DNA of 17,294 bases from CAZIWJ01 sp964542855 (GTDB lineage Bacteria; Bacteroidota; Bacteroidia; Cytophagales; Cyclobacteriaceae). The DNA is taken from NCBI GenBank assembly GCA_964542855.1, contig CAZIWJ010000058.1:1-17294 (forward strand). The letters run 5' to 3'. The number at the start of each line of letters is the position of its first letter. Within the stretch, counting starts at the first letter, position 1. The translations under genes and the position numbers were made by a program. Positions 1 through 8,800 of this stretch are shown piece after piece. The notes beneath the pieces are model-generated. The model ran no database searches and was not told the origin of the DNA. It was given only the letters and a program-made list of their open reading frames with translations.

Positions 1-763
1 AACTGAAAAATTAATCGGCGTAAACTACGATATATCCGAAATTAAGTGGGCCGAGCAGCAAACCCGGGAAAAGAACGATGAACTACGGAAAATTAATTCG
101 GAACTCGACCAGTTTGTGTACAGCACCTCGCACAACCTTCGGGCCCCGCTAACCAGCGTGCTTGGGCTAATTGAAGTAATGCAATTACAATTGCCGGAAA
201 ATGATGTAAAAGAGTACCTGCTCATGATGGAGAAAAGCATACGCCGGCTCGATGAAACCATACATGAAATTCTGGATTACTCGCGTAATTCCCGGATGGA
301 TTTAAATATTTCCGCAATTAATTTAAAAGATCTCATAGAAGATACCATCCAGGCGCTGCAATACTTGCATGAAAACCGGCAGGTGAATATTAACTACCAG
401 ATACAGGGTGAAACTGCTTTCTTTTCCGATGAAAGAAGGCTGAAAGCCATCTTCTCCAACCTGATTTCTAATGCGATTAAATACCAGAACATGAATATTG
501 AAAATCCTTTCCTGAACGTGCTTGTGGTAGTAAATGAACATGAAGCAATGATCCGGTTCGAGGACAACGGGATCGGGGTGGCCGGAGAGCAACTGGAAAA
601 AATATTTACCATGTTCTTCCGGGGGGTAAATCAGTCGTCGGGATCCGGCCTGGGGCTCTACATCGTAAAAGAGATTGTAGATAAGCTGAACGGCAACATA
701 TCTATCGATTCAGCGCTGCACAAGGGAACCCGCTTTACGTTGTGTATTCCCAACCAGAAATAA
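1..763 (+). CDS. Sensor histidine kinase, 3' part (PAS end, HisKA, HATPase_c)
   Basis: The reading frame is open from base 2, so the gene begins before the window; 253 residues are visible. The first residues (GVNYDISE near 6-13) resemble the end of a PAS/PAC domain. A short coiled linker leads to the HisKA helix with phospho-acceptor His44 in STSHNLRAPL. The ATPase domain follows: N box FSNLISNAIKYQ at 151-162, G1 box DNGIGV at 188-193, and G2 box GSGLGL at 214-219. All catalytic boxes look intact, so this should autophosphorylate on His and pass phosphate to a response regulator. No receiver domain follows the kinase and no regulator gene lies downstream, so the partner is unknown. The GTG at 116 is not the start, because it would remove the region just before the His. 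The signal sensed cannot be told from this part. Confidence 0.93.
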   Translation, partial: TEKLIGVNYDISEIKWAEQQTREKNDELRKINSELDQFVYSTSHNLRAPLTSVLGLIEVMQLQLPENDVKEYLLMMEKSIRRLDETIHEILDYSRNSRMDLNISAINLKDLIEDTIQALQYLHENRQVNINYQIQGETAFFSDERRLKAIFSNLISNAIKYQNMNIENPFLNVLVVVNEHEAMIRFEDNGIGVAGEQLEKIFTMFFRGVNQSSGSGLGLYIVKEIVDKLNGNISIDSALHKGTRFTLCIPNQK

Positions 764-906
764 CTCCCTTTTTTAAAAGATTTAGGAATTGCGGCGGAAC
801 TCGCTAAATTAAAGTTTTATACAGCAAGAGTTCATTTAATGGTTGCATTATGAAACTGAAAGGCCAGAGTGATGAAATCCTTAAATGAATTTTGATGGAA
901 AATTGA

Positions 907-914
907 TAATTTTG
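907..914 (+). promoter_or_regulatory. Putative Bacteroidota -7 element upstream of accA
   Basis: TAATTTTG matches the TAnnTTTG -7 consensus of the Bacteroidota primary sigma factor and ends 16 bases before the accA ATG, which predicts a leader of about 10 bases. The only upstream TTTG (891-894) is 12 bases away, shorter than the usual spacing of about 19, so the -33 element is doubtful. The rest of the 167-base gap (764-930) shows no RNA gene or clear terminator. Confidence 0.4.
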
Positions 915-930
915 TCAAAAACAATACTAC

Positions 931-1875
931 ATGCTTTTAGAGTTTGAGAAACCAATAGCTGAACTTGAAGCTAAACTGGATGAAATGCGACGGCTAACAG
1001 AAGATAATGATGCAGAGGTGGTAGAAGCCATGCTGGTACTGGAACAAAAAATAGAAGATCTGAAAAAGGAAACCTTTAGTTCGCTTACCCGGTGGCAGCG
1101 CGTTCAACTCTCCCGGCATGCCGATCGCCCCTATGCACTGGATTACATTTATGAAATGTGTAACGACTTTATTGAGTTACACGGCGACCGTAATTTTGGC
1201 GACGACAAGGCCATGATTGGCGGTTTCGGAACCCTGGGTGAAGAAACGGTTATGTTAATTGGCCAGCAGAAGGGTAGGAATGTAAAACAAAGGCAGTACC
1301 GTAATTTCGGAATGGCTAACCCGGAAGGATACCGCAAAGCCTTACGACTTATGCGCCTGGCAGAAAAGTTTAAAAAGCCCATCGTTACCCTTGTCGATAC
1401 CCCGGGTGCTTATCCGGGCATTGAAGCGGAACAGCGGGGGCAGGCCGAAGCCATTGCCCGTAACCTCATGGAAATGTTCCAGATCAAGGTACCCATTGTG
1501 AGTGTAATTATTGGTGAAGGTGCTTCTGGTGGGGCACTGGGAATTGGTGTAGGCGACCGGGTTTTCATGCTTGAGAACACCTGGTATACGGTGATTTCTC
1601 CTGAATCCTGCTCTTCTATTCTCTGGCGTAGCTGGGAATACAAGGAACAGGCGGCAGAAGCACTTAAACTTACCGCCAATGATATGTATTCGTACAAAAT
1701 GATCGACGGTATTATTAAGGAGCCACTGGGAGGTGCCCATAAAAATATGAAAGAACAGGCCGAAACGTTGAAGTACACCCTGCTGGAAACTATTAAGTCT
1801 CTGAAAAAATCCTCCCCTGATAAGCTGGTTGACAAGCGCAGGGATAAATTCAATAAAATCGGGCATGTAGAGTAA
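931..1875 (+). CDS. accA: Acetyl-CoA carboxylase, carboxyltransferase subunit alpha
   Basis: This is the alpha subunit of the carboxyltransferase, which with AccD moves the carboxyl group from biotin-AccB to acetyl-CoA. The product is malonyl-CoA, and this is the first committed step of fatty-acid synthesis in the cytoplasm. The 314 residues are close to the family length. The N-terminal helix (LEFEKPIAELEAKL, 3-16) is typical. The crotonase-fold core has LVDTPGAYPGIEAEQRG at 154-170 and the oxyanion-forming GEGASGGALGIGVGDR at 195-210, followed by the conserved ISPESCSSILW at 222-232. The ATG is the expected family start; no Shine-Dalgarno sequence is seen, as is usual in this phylum. The patatin gene starts 6 bases after the stop, so they are probably co-transcribed. 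accD is not in the window. Confidence 0.98.
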   Translation: MLLEFEKPIAELEAKLDEMRRLTEDNDAEVVEAMLVLEQKIEDLKKETFSSLTRWQRVQLSRHADRPYALDYIYEMCNDFIELHGDRNFGDDKAMIGGFGTLGEETVMLIGQQKGRNVKQRQYRNFGMANPEGYRKALRLMRLAEKFKKPIVTLVDTPGAYPGIEAEQRGQAEAIARNLMEMFQIKVPIVSVIIGEGASGGALGIGVGDRVFMLENTWYTVISPESCSSILWRSWEYKEQAAEALKLTANDMYSYKMIDGIIKEPLGGAHKNMKEQAETLKYTLLETIKSLKKSSPDKLVDKRRDKFNKIGHVE

Positions 1876-1881
1876 CCGCTC

Positions 1882-2664
1882 ATGAAAATAGGTTTAAGCC
1901 TTTCTGGGGGTGGGGCAAGGGGTATTGCTCATCTTGGTGTACTGAAAGCGCTCGATGAACTGAGGGTTAAAATCCACGCATTGTCAGGAACCAGTTCCGG
2001 GGCAATTGCCGGCGCTTTATACAGTTTTGGTTTATCTCCTGATGATATTCTTAATATTATTATATCCACCCGTTACTTTAGGCTAATCCGTCCGGCCATT
2101 AGCCTCACCGGGCTTTTGAAAATGGAGGCTGTTGAGCCTACTTTCAGGAAGTACCTGGGCGATACCACCTTCCAGGATCTAACTATCCCGTTAACGGTTT
2201 GTGTTACTAATTTGCGTTCTGGTAAGCCGGAATATATTGCTGAAGGAGATATTACCCGGGCCCTGATGGCTTCTTCCGCCTTACCCGTAGTTTTTGACCC
2301 GGTTAAAATTCAGGGCGATTTATACGTTGATGGAGGCATTTTGAATAATATGCCGGTAGAGCCACTGGTTGGCCGCTGCAACAAAATTATTGCCGTTCAT
2401 ACCAATCCGGCGGGCGACAATTTTAACGCAACCCACATTAAAGCAGTGCTTGAACGGGTGTTTCTATTGTCGGTAGCGGCTTCTGCCTATACCCGTACCA
2501 GGTATTGTGATTTGATGCTAGAACCCCCCTTAATGAAAAATTTCGGGGTATTCGACCTTCCTAAAGCGGAAGAAATATTCAATATTGGTTACGAGTACAC
2601 GATGAATTGTAAAAAAGAAATTCTGTCACTTCAGGATACTGAAGATAAACTTATTGATGAATAA
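1882..2664 (+). CDS. Patatin-like phospholipase (RssA/YlbK-like)
   Basis: A 260-residue serine lipid acyl hydrolase of the bacterial patatin family. The glycine-rich oxyanion loop GGGARG is at 9-14. The nucleophile elbow GTSSG is at 36-40, making Ser38 the nucleophile. The dyad partner is in DGG at 150-152, making Asp150 the catalytic Asp. Both catalytic residues are present, so an active esterase or phospholipase is expected. No signal peptide or membrane segment is evident, so it probably acts in the cytoplasm or at the inner face of the membrane. It lies 6 bases after accA and overlaps the next acyltransferase by one base, which suggests coupled expression and a role in acyl-chain removal or phospholipid turnover (inference). 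The true substrate cannot be read from the sequence. Confidence 0.92.
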   Translation: MKIGLSLSGGGARGIAHLGVLKALDELRVKIHALSGTSSGAIAGALYSFGLSPDDILNIIISTRYFRLIRPAISLTGLLKMEAVEPTFRKYLGDTTFQDLTIPLTVCVTNLRSGKPEYIAEGDITRALMASSALPVVFDPVKIQGDLYVDGGILNNMPVEPLVGRCNKIIAVHTNPAGDNFNATHIKAVLERVFLLSVAASAYTRTRYCDLMLEPPLMKNFGVFDLPKAEEIFNIGYEYTMNCKKEILSLQDTEDKLIDE

Positions 2665-3242
2665 TGCTGAAACTGATTGCTCGTTTATACCTCAGGTTAA
2701 ACGGCTGGAAGCTTATTAATGAGTATCCGAAACATATTAAAAAGAGTGTAACCCTCGGCGCCCCTCATACCAGTAACGAAGACTTCCTGGTAGCCCGGGC
2801 AGCTTTTTTTGTGATGGGGGTTCCTGTGAAGTTTACCATTAAAAAGGAAGCTATGTTCTTCCCGCTCAACCTGATCCTGAAGCCTCTGGGGGCCATTCCC
2901 ATCGACCGCAAAAAGAAAAATAAAGGGTTTAGCTATGTACAGCAGATGATTGAGGTGTTCGATAACTACGATAGGATATTCCTCATGATTACTCCGGAAG
3001 GAACCCGTAAAAAAGTAGATAAGCTGAAATCAGGATTTTACCACGTGGCAAAAGGAGCTGAAGTGCCTGTTCTACTGGGTTTTATGGACTATAAAAAGAA
3101 AATTGTAGGCATTCGGGAAGTGGTAATTCCTTCGGAAAACATGGAGAAAGACATGAAGAAGATTATCGATTTTTACAGCACTATTACAGCCAAGTTTCCG
3201 GAAAAAGGAATTGGTTATGGACTAAACCCGGTTCAGGAATAG
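2664..3242 (+). CDS. PlsC-like 1-acylglycerol-3-phosphate acyltransferase family protein
   Basis: A 192-residue member of the glycerolipid acyltransferase (PlsC/LPLAT) family. The HX4D catalytic motif is HTSNED (His35, Asp40). The phosphate-binding motif is PEGTR at 111-115, in the context ITPEGTRKK. GAIPIDR at 76-82 matches the third conserved block. The protein is shorter than E. coli PlsC (about 245 residues) and lacks an obvious N-terminal membrane helix, but similarly short versions are common in Bacteroidota. The start ATG shares its A with the patatin stop (TAATG), a typical translational-coupling arrangement. The likely job is to re-acylate a lysophospholipid or acylate a related lipid. 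It could be the main lysophosphatidate acyltransferase or a specialised one; the sequence does not decide this. Confidence 0.88.
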   Translation: MLKLIARLYLRLNGWKLINEYPKHIKKSVTLGAPHTSNEDFLVARAAFFVMGVPVKFTIKKEAMFFPLNLILKPLGAIPIDRKKKNKGFSYVQQMIEVFDNYDRIFLMITPEGTRKKVDKLKSGFYHVAKGAEVPVLLGFMDYKKKIVGIREVVIPSENMEKDMKKIIDFYSTITAKFPEKGIGYGLNPVQE

Positions 3243-3288
3243 TAGCGATTCGGACATTGTTTTATACCGTTGGTTTCCAAAGAACGGC

Positions 3289-3305
3289 CGGCACGGCAAA
3301 TGCCG
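3289..3305. other. Small GC-rich hairpin in the convergent gap between the acyltransferase and tyrS
   Basis: CGGCA (3289-3293) can pair with TGCCG (3301-3305) around a 7-base loop. A second small stem, TTGG-TTT-CCAA (3270-3280), lies just before it. The two genes converge on this 85-base gap, so a terminator is expected, but neither strand has a T-run after the stem. It is therefore not a canonical intrinsic terminator. Confidence 0.25.
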
Positions 3306-3327
3306 ACCAGTATGCGAGCGTAATTTC

Positions 3328-4608
3328 TTACTCTACTGTAACGAGGTAATAATTCTTTTTGCCCCGCTGAACCAAAAGGTATTTATTTTGTAGCAACTGG
3401 AAGTTAACCGAACTGTCAGGACTTATCTTTTCCTTGTTCACACTTACGCCACCCTGTTTAATCATGCGGCGGGCTTCGCCTTTAGAAGCAAAAATAACCC
3501 CGTTGGTACGTTCGGAAAGGAGTTCGAATACGTCTGGTACCCCGGCGAATTCACCAGCCGTTAAACTTACCTGCGGTACACCTTCCATAACCGAAAGCAA
3601 CAGCTTTTCTGGCAGCGTTTCCAACTCATCGCGGGTAGATTTCCCAAATAAAATGGAGGAGGCTTTAATGGCCATGTCCAGGTCTTCCTGCGAATGAACC
3701 CGTACGGTAAGCTCTTCGGCCAGGGCTTTCTGCATGATACGCAAATGAGGCGCTGCCTCGTGTTCTTTCTCCAGGGCTTCAATTTCTTCCCGGGTTTTCA
3801 GGGTAAACACCCGCATTAACTTTGGGCAGTCCTCGTCGGCTGCGTTCAGCCAGAATTGGTAAAAGGCATAGGGGGAAGTCATTTCAGGGTCGAGCCAAAC
3901 ATTACCCTGTTCCGATTTTCCGAATTTGGTGCCGTCTGATTTAGTAACCAGGGGCGTAGTAAGGGCATAAGCTTCGCCACCGGCTTTTCGTCTGATTAAT
4001 TCGGTACCGGTTGTAATATTACCCCACTGGTCGGATCCCCCCATTTGCAGCTTCACATTGTGGTTGGCAAAGAGGTAGTAAAAGTCGAACCCCTGTAACA
4101 ACTGGTAGGTAAACTCGGTAAACGACAGCCCGGTTTCCAGCCGGTTTTTTACCGAGTCTTTCGACATCATATAGTTAACAGTAATGTGCTTACCCACATC
4201 GCGCAGAAATTCCAGGAAGCTGAATTTACCGATCCAGTCGTAATTGTTTACCACCTCGGCTTTATTTTCCCCCTCAAAATCGAGGAAGTTCCGTAGTTGC
4301 TCTTCAATGCGCAACTGGTTATGGCGCAGGGTTTCTTCATCGAGCAGGTTCCGCTCGGCGCTCTTTCCCGAAGGATCGCCAACCATACCGGTTGCCCCTC
4401 CAACCAGGGCGTAAGGTTTATGGCCGCACAACTGAAAATGCTTCAGTAACATAATGGTAGCCAGGTTACCAATATGCAGCGAGGCAGCAGTAGGGTCGAA
4501 GCCGATGTAGGCACTGGTTACTTCTTTATTCAGTTGTTCATCCAGCCCGGGCATGGTGTCATAAACCATTCCCCTCCAGTTCAGCTCTTCTGTAAAGTTT
4601 TTATTCAT
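3328..4608 (-). CDS. tyrS: Tyrosyl-tRNA synthetase
   Basis: A class I aminoacyl-tRNA synthetase that charges tRNA-Tyr with tyrosine. It has 426 residues counted from the ATG at 4608. The HIGH-type ATP motif reads HIGN (45-48) after IGFDPTAASL. The tyrosine and ATP pocket motif QMGGSDQWGNITTG is at 188-201. The KMSKS loop reads KFGKS (228-232), the usual form in this TyrS class. The C-terminal part ends in an S4-like RNA-binding domain (GGVSVNKEKI near the end). The frame stays open 8 codons upstream to a TTG, but the conserved N-terminus begins at the ATG and the putative -7 element overlaps the extension, so the shorter form is chosen. It is a single gene, transcribed divergently from holA. 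Confidence 0.98.
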   Translation of the reverse strand: MNKNFTEELNWRGMVYDTMPGLDEQLNKEVTSAYIGFDPTAASLHIGNLATIMLLKHFQLCGHKPYALVGGATGMVGDPSGKSAERNLLDEETLRHNQLRIEEQLRNFLDFEGENKAEVVNNYDWIGKFSFLEFLRDVGKHITVNYMMSKDSVKNRLETGLSFTEFTYQLLQGFDFYYLFANHNVKLQMGGSDQWGNITTGTELIRRKAGGEAYALTTPLVTKSDGTKFGKSEQGNVWLDPEMTSPYAFYQFWLNAADEDCPKLMRVFTLKTREEIEALEKEHEAAPHLRIMQKALAEELTVRVHSQEDLDMAIKASSILFGKSTRDELETLPEKLLLSVMEGVPQVSLTAGEFAGVPDVFELLSERTNGVIFASKGEARRMIKQGGVSVNKEKISPDSSVNFQLLQNKYLLVQRGKKNYYLVTVE

Positions 4609-4629
4609 AGCATGTATTTTCAAAGGGTA

Positions 4630-4637
4630 CAAATATA
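4630..4637 (-). promoter_or_regulatory. Putative -7 promoter element of tyrS
   Basis: Read on the minus strand this is TATATTTG, an exact TAnnTTTG match ending 21 bases before the tyrS ATG, which gives an expected leader of about 15 bases. No good TTTG -33 element lies at the usual spacing, which may mean dependence on an activator; the inverted repeat at 4671-4693 lies upstream of it. Confidence 0.55.
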
Positions 4638-4670
4638 GTAACGTTGTTGTACTCTTGCACTCCTGTAGGA

Positions 4671-4693
4671 ATTGGTTTAGCTTTTAAGCCAAT
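4671..4693. repeat. Near-perfect 9-bp inverted repeat, possible operator, in the tyrS/holA divergent region
   Basis: Half-sites ATTGGTTTA and TAAGCCAAT flank a 5-base centre; they differ at one position in nine (T versus C). The element sits about 34 bases upstream of the tyrS -7 element and about 90 bases upstream of the holA ATG. There is no T-run that would make it a terminator. Regulator binding is inference. Confidence 0.4.
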
Positions 4694-4735
4694 TAAATTA
4701 ATACCAGAGCAATTATATTTAATGCCTGTATCAAA

Positions 4736-4757
4736 CCAGCCTTTGGTGTAATGCTGG
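4736..4757 (+). other. Short GC-rich stem in the holA leader
   Basis: CCAGC (4736-4740) can pair with GCTGG (4753-4757) around a 12-base loop, 25 bases before the holA ATG. A weak -7 candidate, TATATTTA (4714-4721, one mismatch to TAnnTTTG), lies upstream, so the stem would be in the transcribed leader. It could be chance. Confidence 0.2.
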
Positions 4758-4782
4758 CCGCATTGAACGAGTGGATTAAAGA

Positions 4783-5805
4783 ATGAACAACCCGGAAGAA
4801 ATATTAAAGAAACTGAAAAGTGGTACCTACAGCCCGGTTTACTTTTTGCAGGGAGAGGAACCCTTTTATACCGACCAGATCGCCGAATATATTGAAAACC
4901 ATGCCCTGCCCGAGAGTGCGCGCGGGTTCGACCAGTTTATTATTTATGGCAAGGATGTAGACATGCAAACGGTGCTTACCCAGGCTAAGCGCTTCCCCAT
5001 GATGGCCGAAAGGCAGGTGGTTATTCTGAAGGAAGGCCAGGACCTGATGGATACCCGCCGCCAGGAGTGGCAGAAGCAGCTGATGGGATACCTGGATCAC
5101 CCGCTCGATTCCACAATCCTGGTGTTGTGCTACAAGTACAAAAAGCTAAACCCGAACACTGCCCTGGCTAAAAAGCTAGACCAGAAAGCGGTAATGATTA
5201 CTTCTAAAAAGCTTTATGATAACCAGGTACCCGACTGGATTACCCGCTACGTGAAGTCGAGAAAATTCCGGGTCACCGATAAAGCAACTGCTATGATCCA
5301 GGAGTTCGTGGGGAGTAACTTAAGCCGGATTACTCACGAGCTGGATAAACTGATGCTTAACCTGGAAGAAAAGGGAAGTGATGTAATTGATGAGCAGGGG
5401 GTTGAAAAGTACGTGGGCGTAAGCAAGGAGTACAACGTATTCGAGCTGCAACGTGCACTTTCCAGGAAAGACGTGGTAAGGGTGCACAAAATCATTAACT
5501 ATTTTGCCTCCAACCCTAAGGCCAACCCTGTTATTCCCATGATTGCCTATTTATTCACGTATTTCTCCAACTTGCTGGTGGTACATTTTAGCAGGAAGAA
5601 TACGGAAAGAGACATTGGAGCGTTGCTAAACATAAAGCCATTTTTTGCCAGGGAATACGTGCAGGCTATATCGTTATATCCGTTAAACAAAACGATTCAG
5701 ATCATCCATTATCTTCGTAAAGCTGACCTGGATGCAAAGGGAGTTTACGGGCAGCGGCCAGAAGACCAGATTTTGAAGGAACTGGTTTTCCGCATTTTAC
5801 ATTAA
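4783..5805 (+). CDS. holA: DNA polymerase III, delta subunit
   Basis: The delta subunit of the clamp loader, which opens the beta sliding clamp ring during DNA replication. It has 340 residues, the normal size. The N-terminus PVYFLQGEEPFYTDQIAEYI (18-37) is the family signature. The central part (ILVLCYKYKKLN and then KLYDNQVPDWI) and the helical region with GSNLSRITHELDKLMLNL match the AAA+-like fold of HolA, which lacks a working Walker A. The C-terminal collar helices follow. The gene begins a tight rightward run: its stop is 6 bases before the TPR gene, so a shared transcript is likely. A promoter must lie in the 174-base divergent gap, but only a weak candidate is visible (4714-4721). 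Confidence 0.95.
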   Translation: MNNPEEILKKLKSGTYSPVYFLQGEEPFYTDQIAEYIENHALPESARGFDQFIIYGKDVDMQTVLTQAKRFPMMAERQVVILKEGQDLMDTRRQEWQKQLMGYLDHPLDSTILVLCYKYKKLNPNTALAKKLDQKAVMITSKKLYDNQVPDWITRYVKSRKFRVTDKATAMIQEFVGSNLSRITHELDKLMLNLEEKGSDVIDEQGVEKYVGVSKEYNVFELQRALSRKDVVRVHKIINYFASNPKANPVIPMIAYLFTYFSNLLVVHFSRKNTERDIGALLNIKPFFAREYVQAISLYPLNKTIQIIHYLRKADLDAKGVYGQRPEDQILKELVFRILH

Positions 5806-5811
5806 AAAATT

Positions 5812-8800
5812 ATGCTTCAGACTTACAGAGTATATTTAATTTTCCTGCTGATGATGGGTGGGTTACAGCACGTGAAGGCCCAGGGGTCGTTAAGAAACAC
5901 CGGGTCGCTCTTCCAGCAGGGTATGCGTCAGTACCAGTTAAACCGGTACGTACAGGCCCGACAGTTCCTTTCCGATTACCTGTTGAATAACCGGCAGCCG
6001 GAACAGGCCGAAGAAGCCCGGTACTACATCGCATCCAGTGCCTATCGTGCCGGGGACCGTGACGCGAAACGTTTACTGGAACAGTTTATAGCCGTAAATT
6101 CCAGCCACCGGCTTGCCGGGCGGGCTAGTTTTGAGTTGGGCGTTATTCAGTTCAAAGCCGGTAAAATAGAAGCCGCCGTTGCCCTGCTTCAGGCTGGTAC
6201 GCCTGAATTACTTTCTAAAAAAGAAAAGCTAACCCGTAATTTTTACCTTGGCTACGGCTACTACCAGCAGAAAAAGAACGAACGTGCAGTGAGTTACCTG
6301 GAACGGGTAATGGAAGAATCCGATACCGTTTACCGGAACGACGCCGCGTACTATCTTGGGATACTGGCCGTTCAGCAGCAACAGTTCGAACGGGCAAAAA
6401 AATATTTCCTGGTTGCAGAAAAAGCTGAGAAGTACGAAGCGGTAATTGCTCCTTATCTTTGCCAAATTTACTACCAGCAGGGAAAATACGAGGATCTGTT
6501 GGCTTTTGCTAATGCCAGGCCAGGCCGGATGGCTTCCCCGGCAGTTAAACTGTTAGCCGGGGAAGCACAGTTCATCCTGGGTAATTTCACCCCGGCCCTG
6601 CAGCGTTACGAAGAATATACTGCCACTAACTCACCCAATCGGAATCTGCTTTACCGCATGGGCTATGCAGCCTACGCGGTAGAAAAAAATGCCAAAGCAG
6701 AAGAGTGGTTTCAGCAGGTTGCCGGAAAACAAGATACAATTGGTATCTACGCCGCCTATTACCTGGGAATTTTATACGTGAAGGATAATCAACTGAAATT
6801 TGCTGCCAATGCTTTTCAGGATGTGCTGGCCAGCGACCGGGAGATTCAGCCCATTACTTCAGAAGCTACCTACCAGCTGGGAAAAGTGTATCTTGCCGAT
6901 AGTCGTTTTAACGAAGCTATCCGGGCATTTAACGCTTACCAGCAGCAACAAATTAATGCTGACCGAACTACCGAAATCCAGGAGCTACTGAGTGAAGCTT
7001 TACTGAAAACTGCAAACTACCAGCAAGCCCTGGTGGTACTGGAAAAAAGTGGTTTACCAACCTCGAAACTGAAAAATGCTTACCAGAAAGTGAGTTACCT
7101 CAGGGGGACGGAATTGTTCAATGCGGGGCAGTACGAACCCGCTATCGACCGGTTTAAAAAATCCATGCAATACGGAAATGATGATACCCTGCCTTACCGT
7201 GCACGGTACTGGCTGGCAGAAGCACAAATTGCAATCGACCAGCCCGAACAGGCACTAAGTAATTACAACCAGGTGCTTTCGGGGCCATACATCGAAGAAA
7301 AACTGAAAGCCCTGTACGGGAAAGGGTACGTTTATTTTAACCGCAAACAGTACTCCGACGCCCTGAACCTGTTCCGGAAGTTTACCAGTGATCCTGAAGC
7401 CCGGCAGCTGAACGTATACGAGGATGCTACTTTGCGCCTGGCCGACTGTTATTATGCTACAAAAAATTACCGGCAAGCGGTAAATATTTACAATACGGTT
7501 ATTAGCCGTAATAGTGCGGATGCCGATTATGCCATGTATCAGAAAGGGGTGGTGCTCGGCTTAATGGATCGCCGGCAGGAAGCCATCCGGGTATTAACCC
7601 GATGCATCGAACAGTTCCCTGAATCTACCTACAGGAACGATGCTTATTTTCACCGGGGGCAGGTTGAATTTGAAGCCGGTTATAATGAAGCGGCCATTCG
7701 TTATTTTACCGACTTTCTCGAAAAATTCTCTAGCGGGCGTCTACCGGGGTTTGCCCTTATTAAAAGGGCTCAGGCGCACAGTAACCTGAATCAGAACGAG
7801 AAGGCCCTTACCGATTACAAGGCCCTGATCGACCGGTATCCCAAACACGAAGTTGCTAATTCTGCCCTGCAGGGCATACAGAAAGCCAGTGCCAGTTTGA
7901 ACCGCGGAACCGATATGTTTGAAAAGTACCTGGCAAAATACGAACTGGCCAACCCGGATGCCGAAAACCTGGCAGGGCTGCGCTACAATGCAGCGAAAAA
8001 CCTGTATTTTAACCAGCAGTATGAGCAGGCCATTGAGTCGTTTCAGCAGTATCAGGAAAACCATCCGCAAAGTCCGGATGCGCGCGAAGCCGATTTTTAC
8101 ATTGCTGAATCATTTTACCAGTTAAATGATTCTGCCCGCGCCCTTAATTATTATCGTGAGGTTTACCAAAGTGGTGAAACCAAACGGAAAAATCGGGTCT
8201 TACAACGACTGGCCGAGTTATCGGAACGGGAGAACCTGCGTAATGATGCCATCCGATTTTACACCCAGCTGGCTGGTGAAGCGCGCAATCAGCGTGAACA
8301 AAACCTTGCCTGGAATGGATTATTAACTAACTATTACGAAAGGCAAGACCTCGATTCAGCGTATCTGTACGCCCGAAACCTGGCAGCCAGTAATGTGGGT
8401 AGCAGCGAAGCTGGAATAACCGGGAACCTTTTCCGGGGCAGGATAGCCTACGAACGAAATAACCGAACAGAAGCCCGGGAAGCGTTCGCTGCGGTACTGG
8501 AAGTAACCAATGCAGTACAGGCAGCAGAAGCTCAGTTTATGCTTGGCAAGATTAAAGCAGATGCAGGCAAATTTGAAGAATCGAACGATTTGTTATTCAG
8601 CATGGGCAATAACTTTGCCCAGTACGATTACTGGCTGGGAAGGGCTTTTTTGCTCATTGCCGATAATTTTTTAAGCTTGAAAGAAAATTACCAGGCAAAA
8701 GTCACGCTTCAGTCGGTGATTGATTATTCACCGAATGAAGAAATTGTAAAGCAGGCTACTGAAAAAATCATAGCCGTGGAAGCTACGCTGAACAAACAGG

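Noticed and set aside
850..888. A 12-codon ATG-started frame in the gap before accA, a possible leader peptide
   Set aside because: It has no enriched codon run, no attenuator hairpin follows it, and the accA promoter candidate lies after it. It is probably chance.
1342..1866. Long minus-strand frames of 174 and 157 codons across accA
   Set aside because: They are antisense to a clear accA with no recognisable protein features; they follow from the codon use of the real gene.
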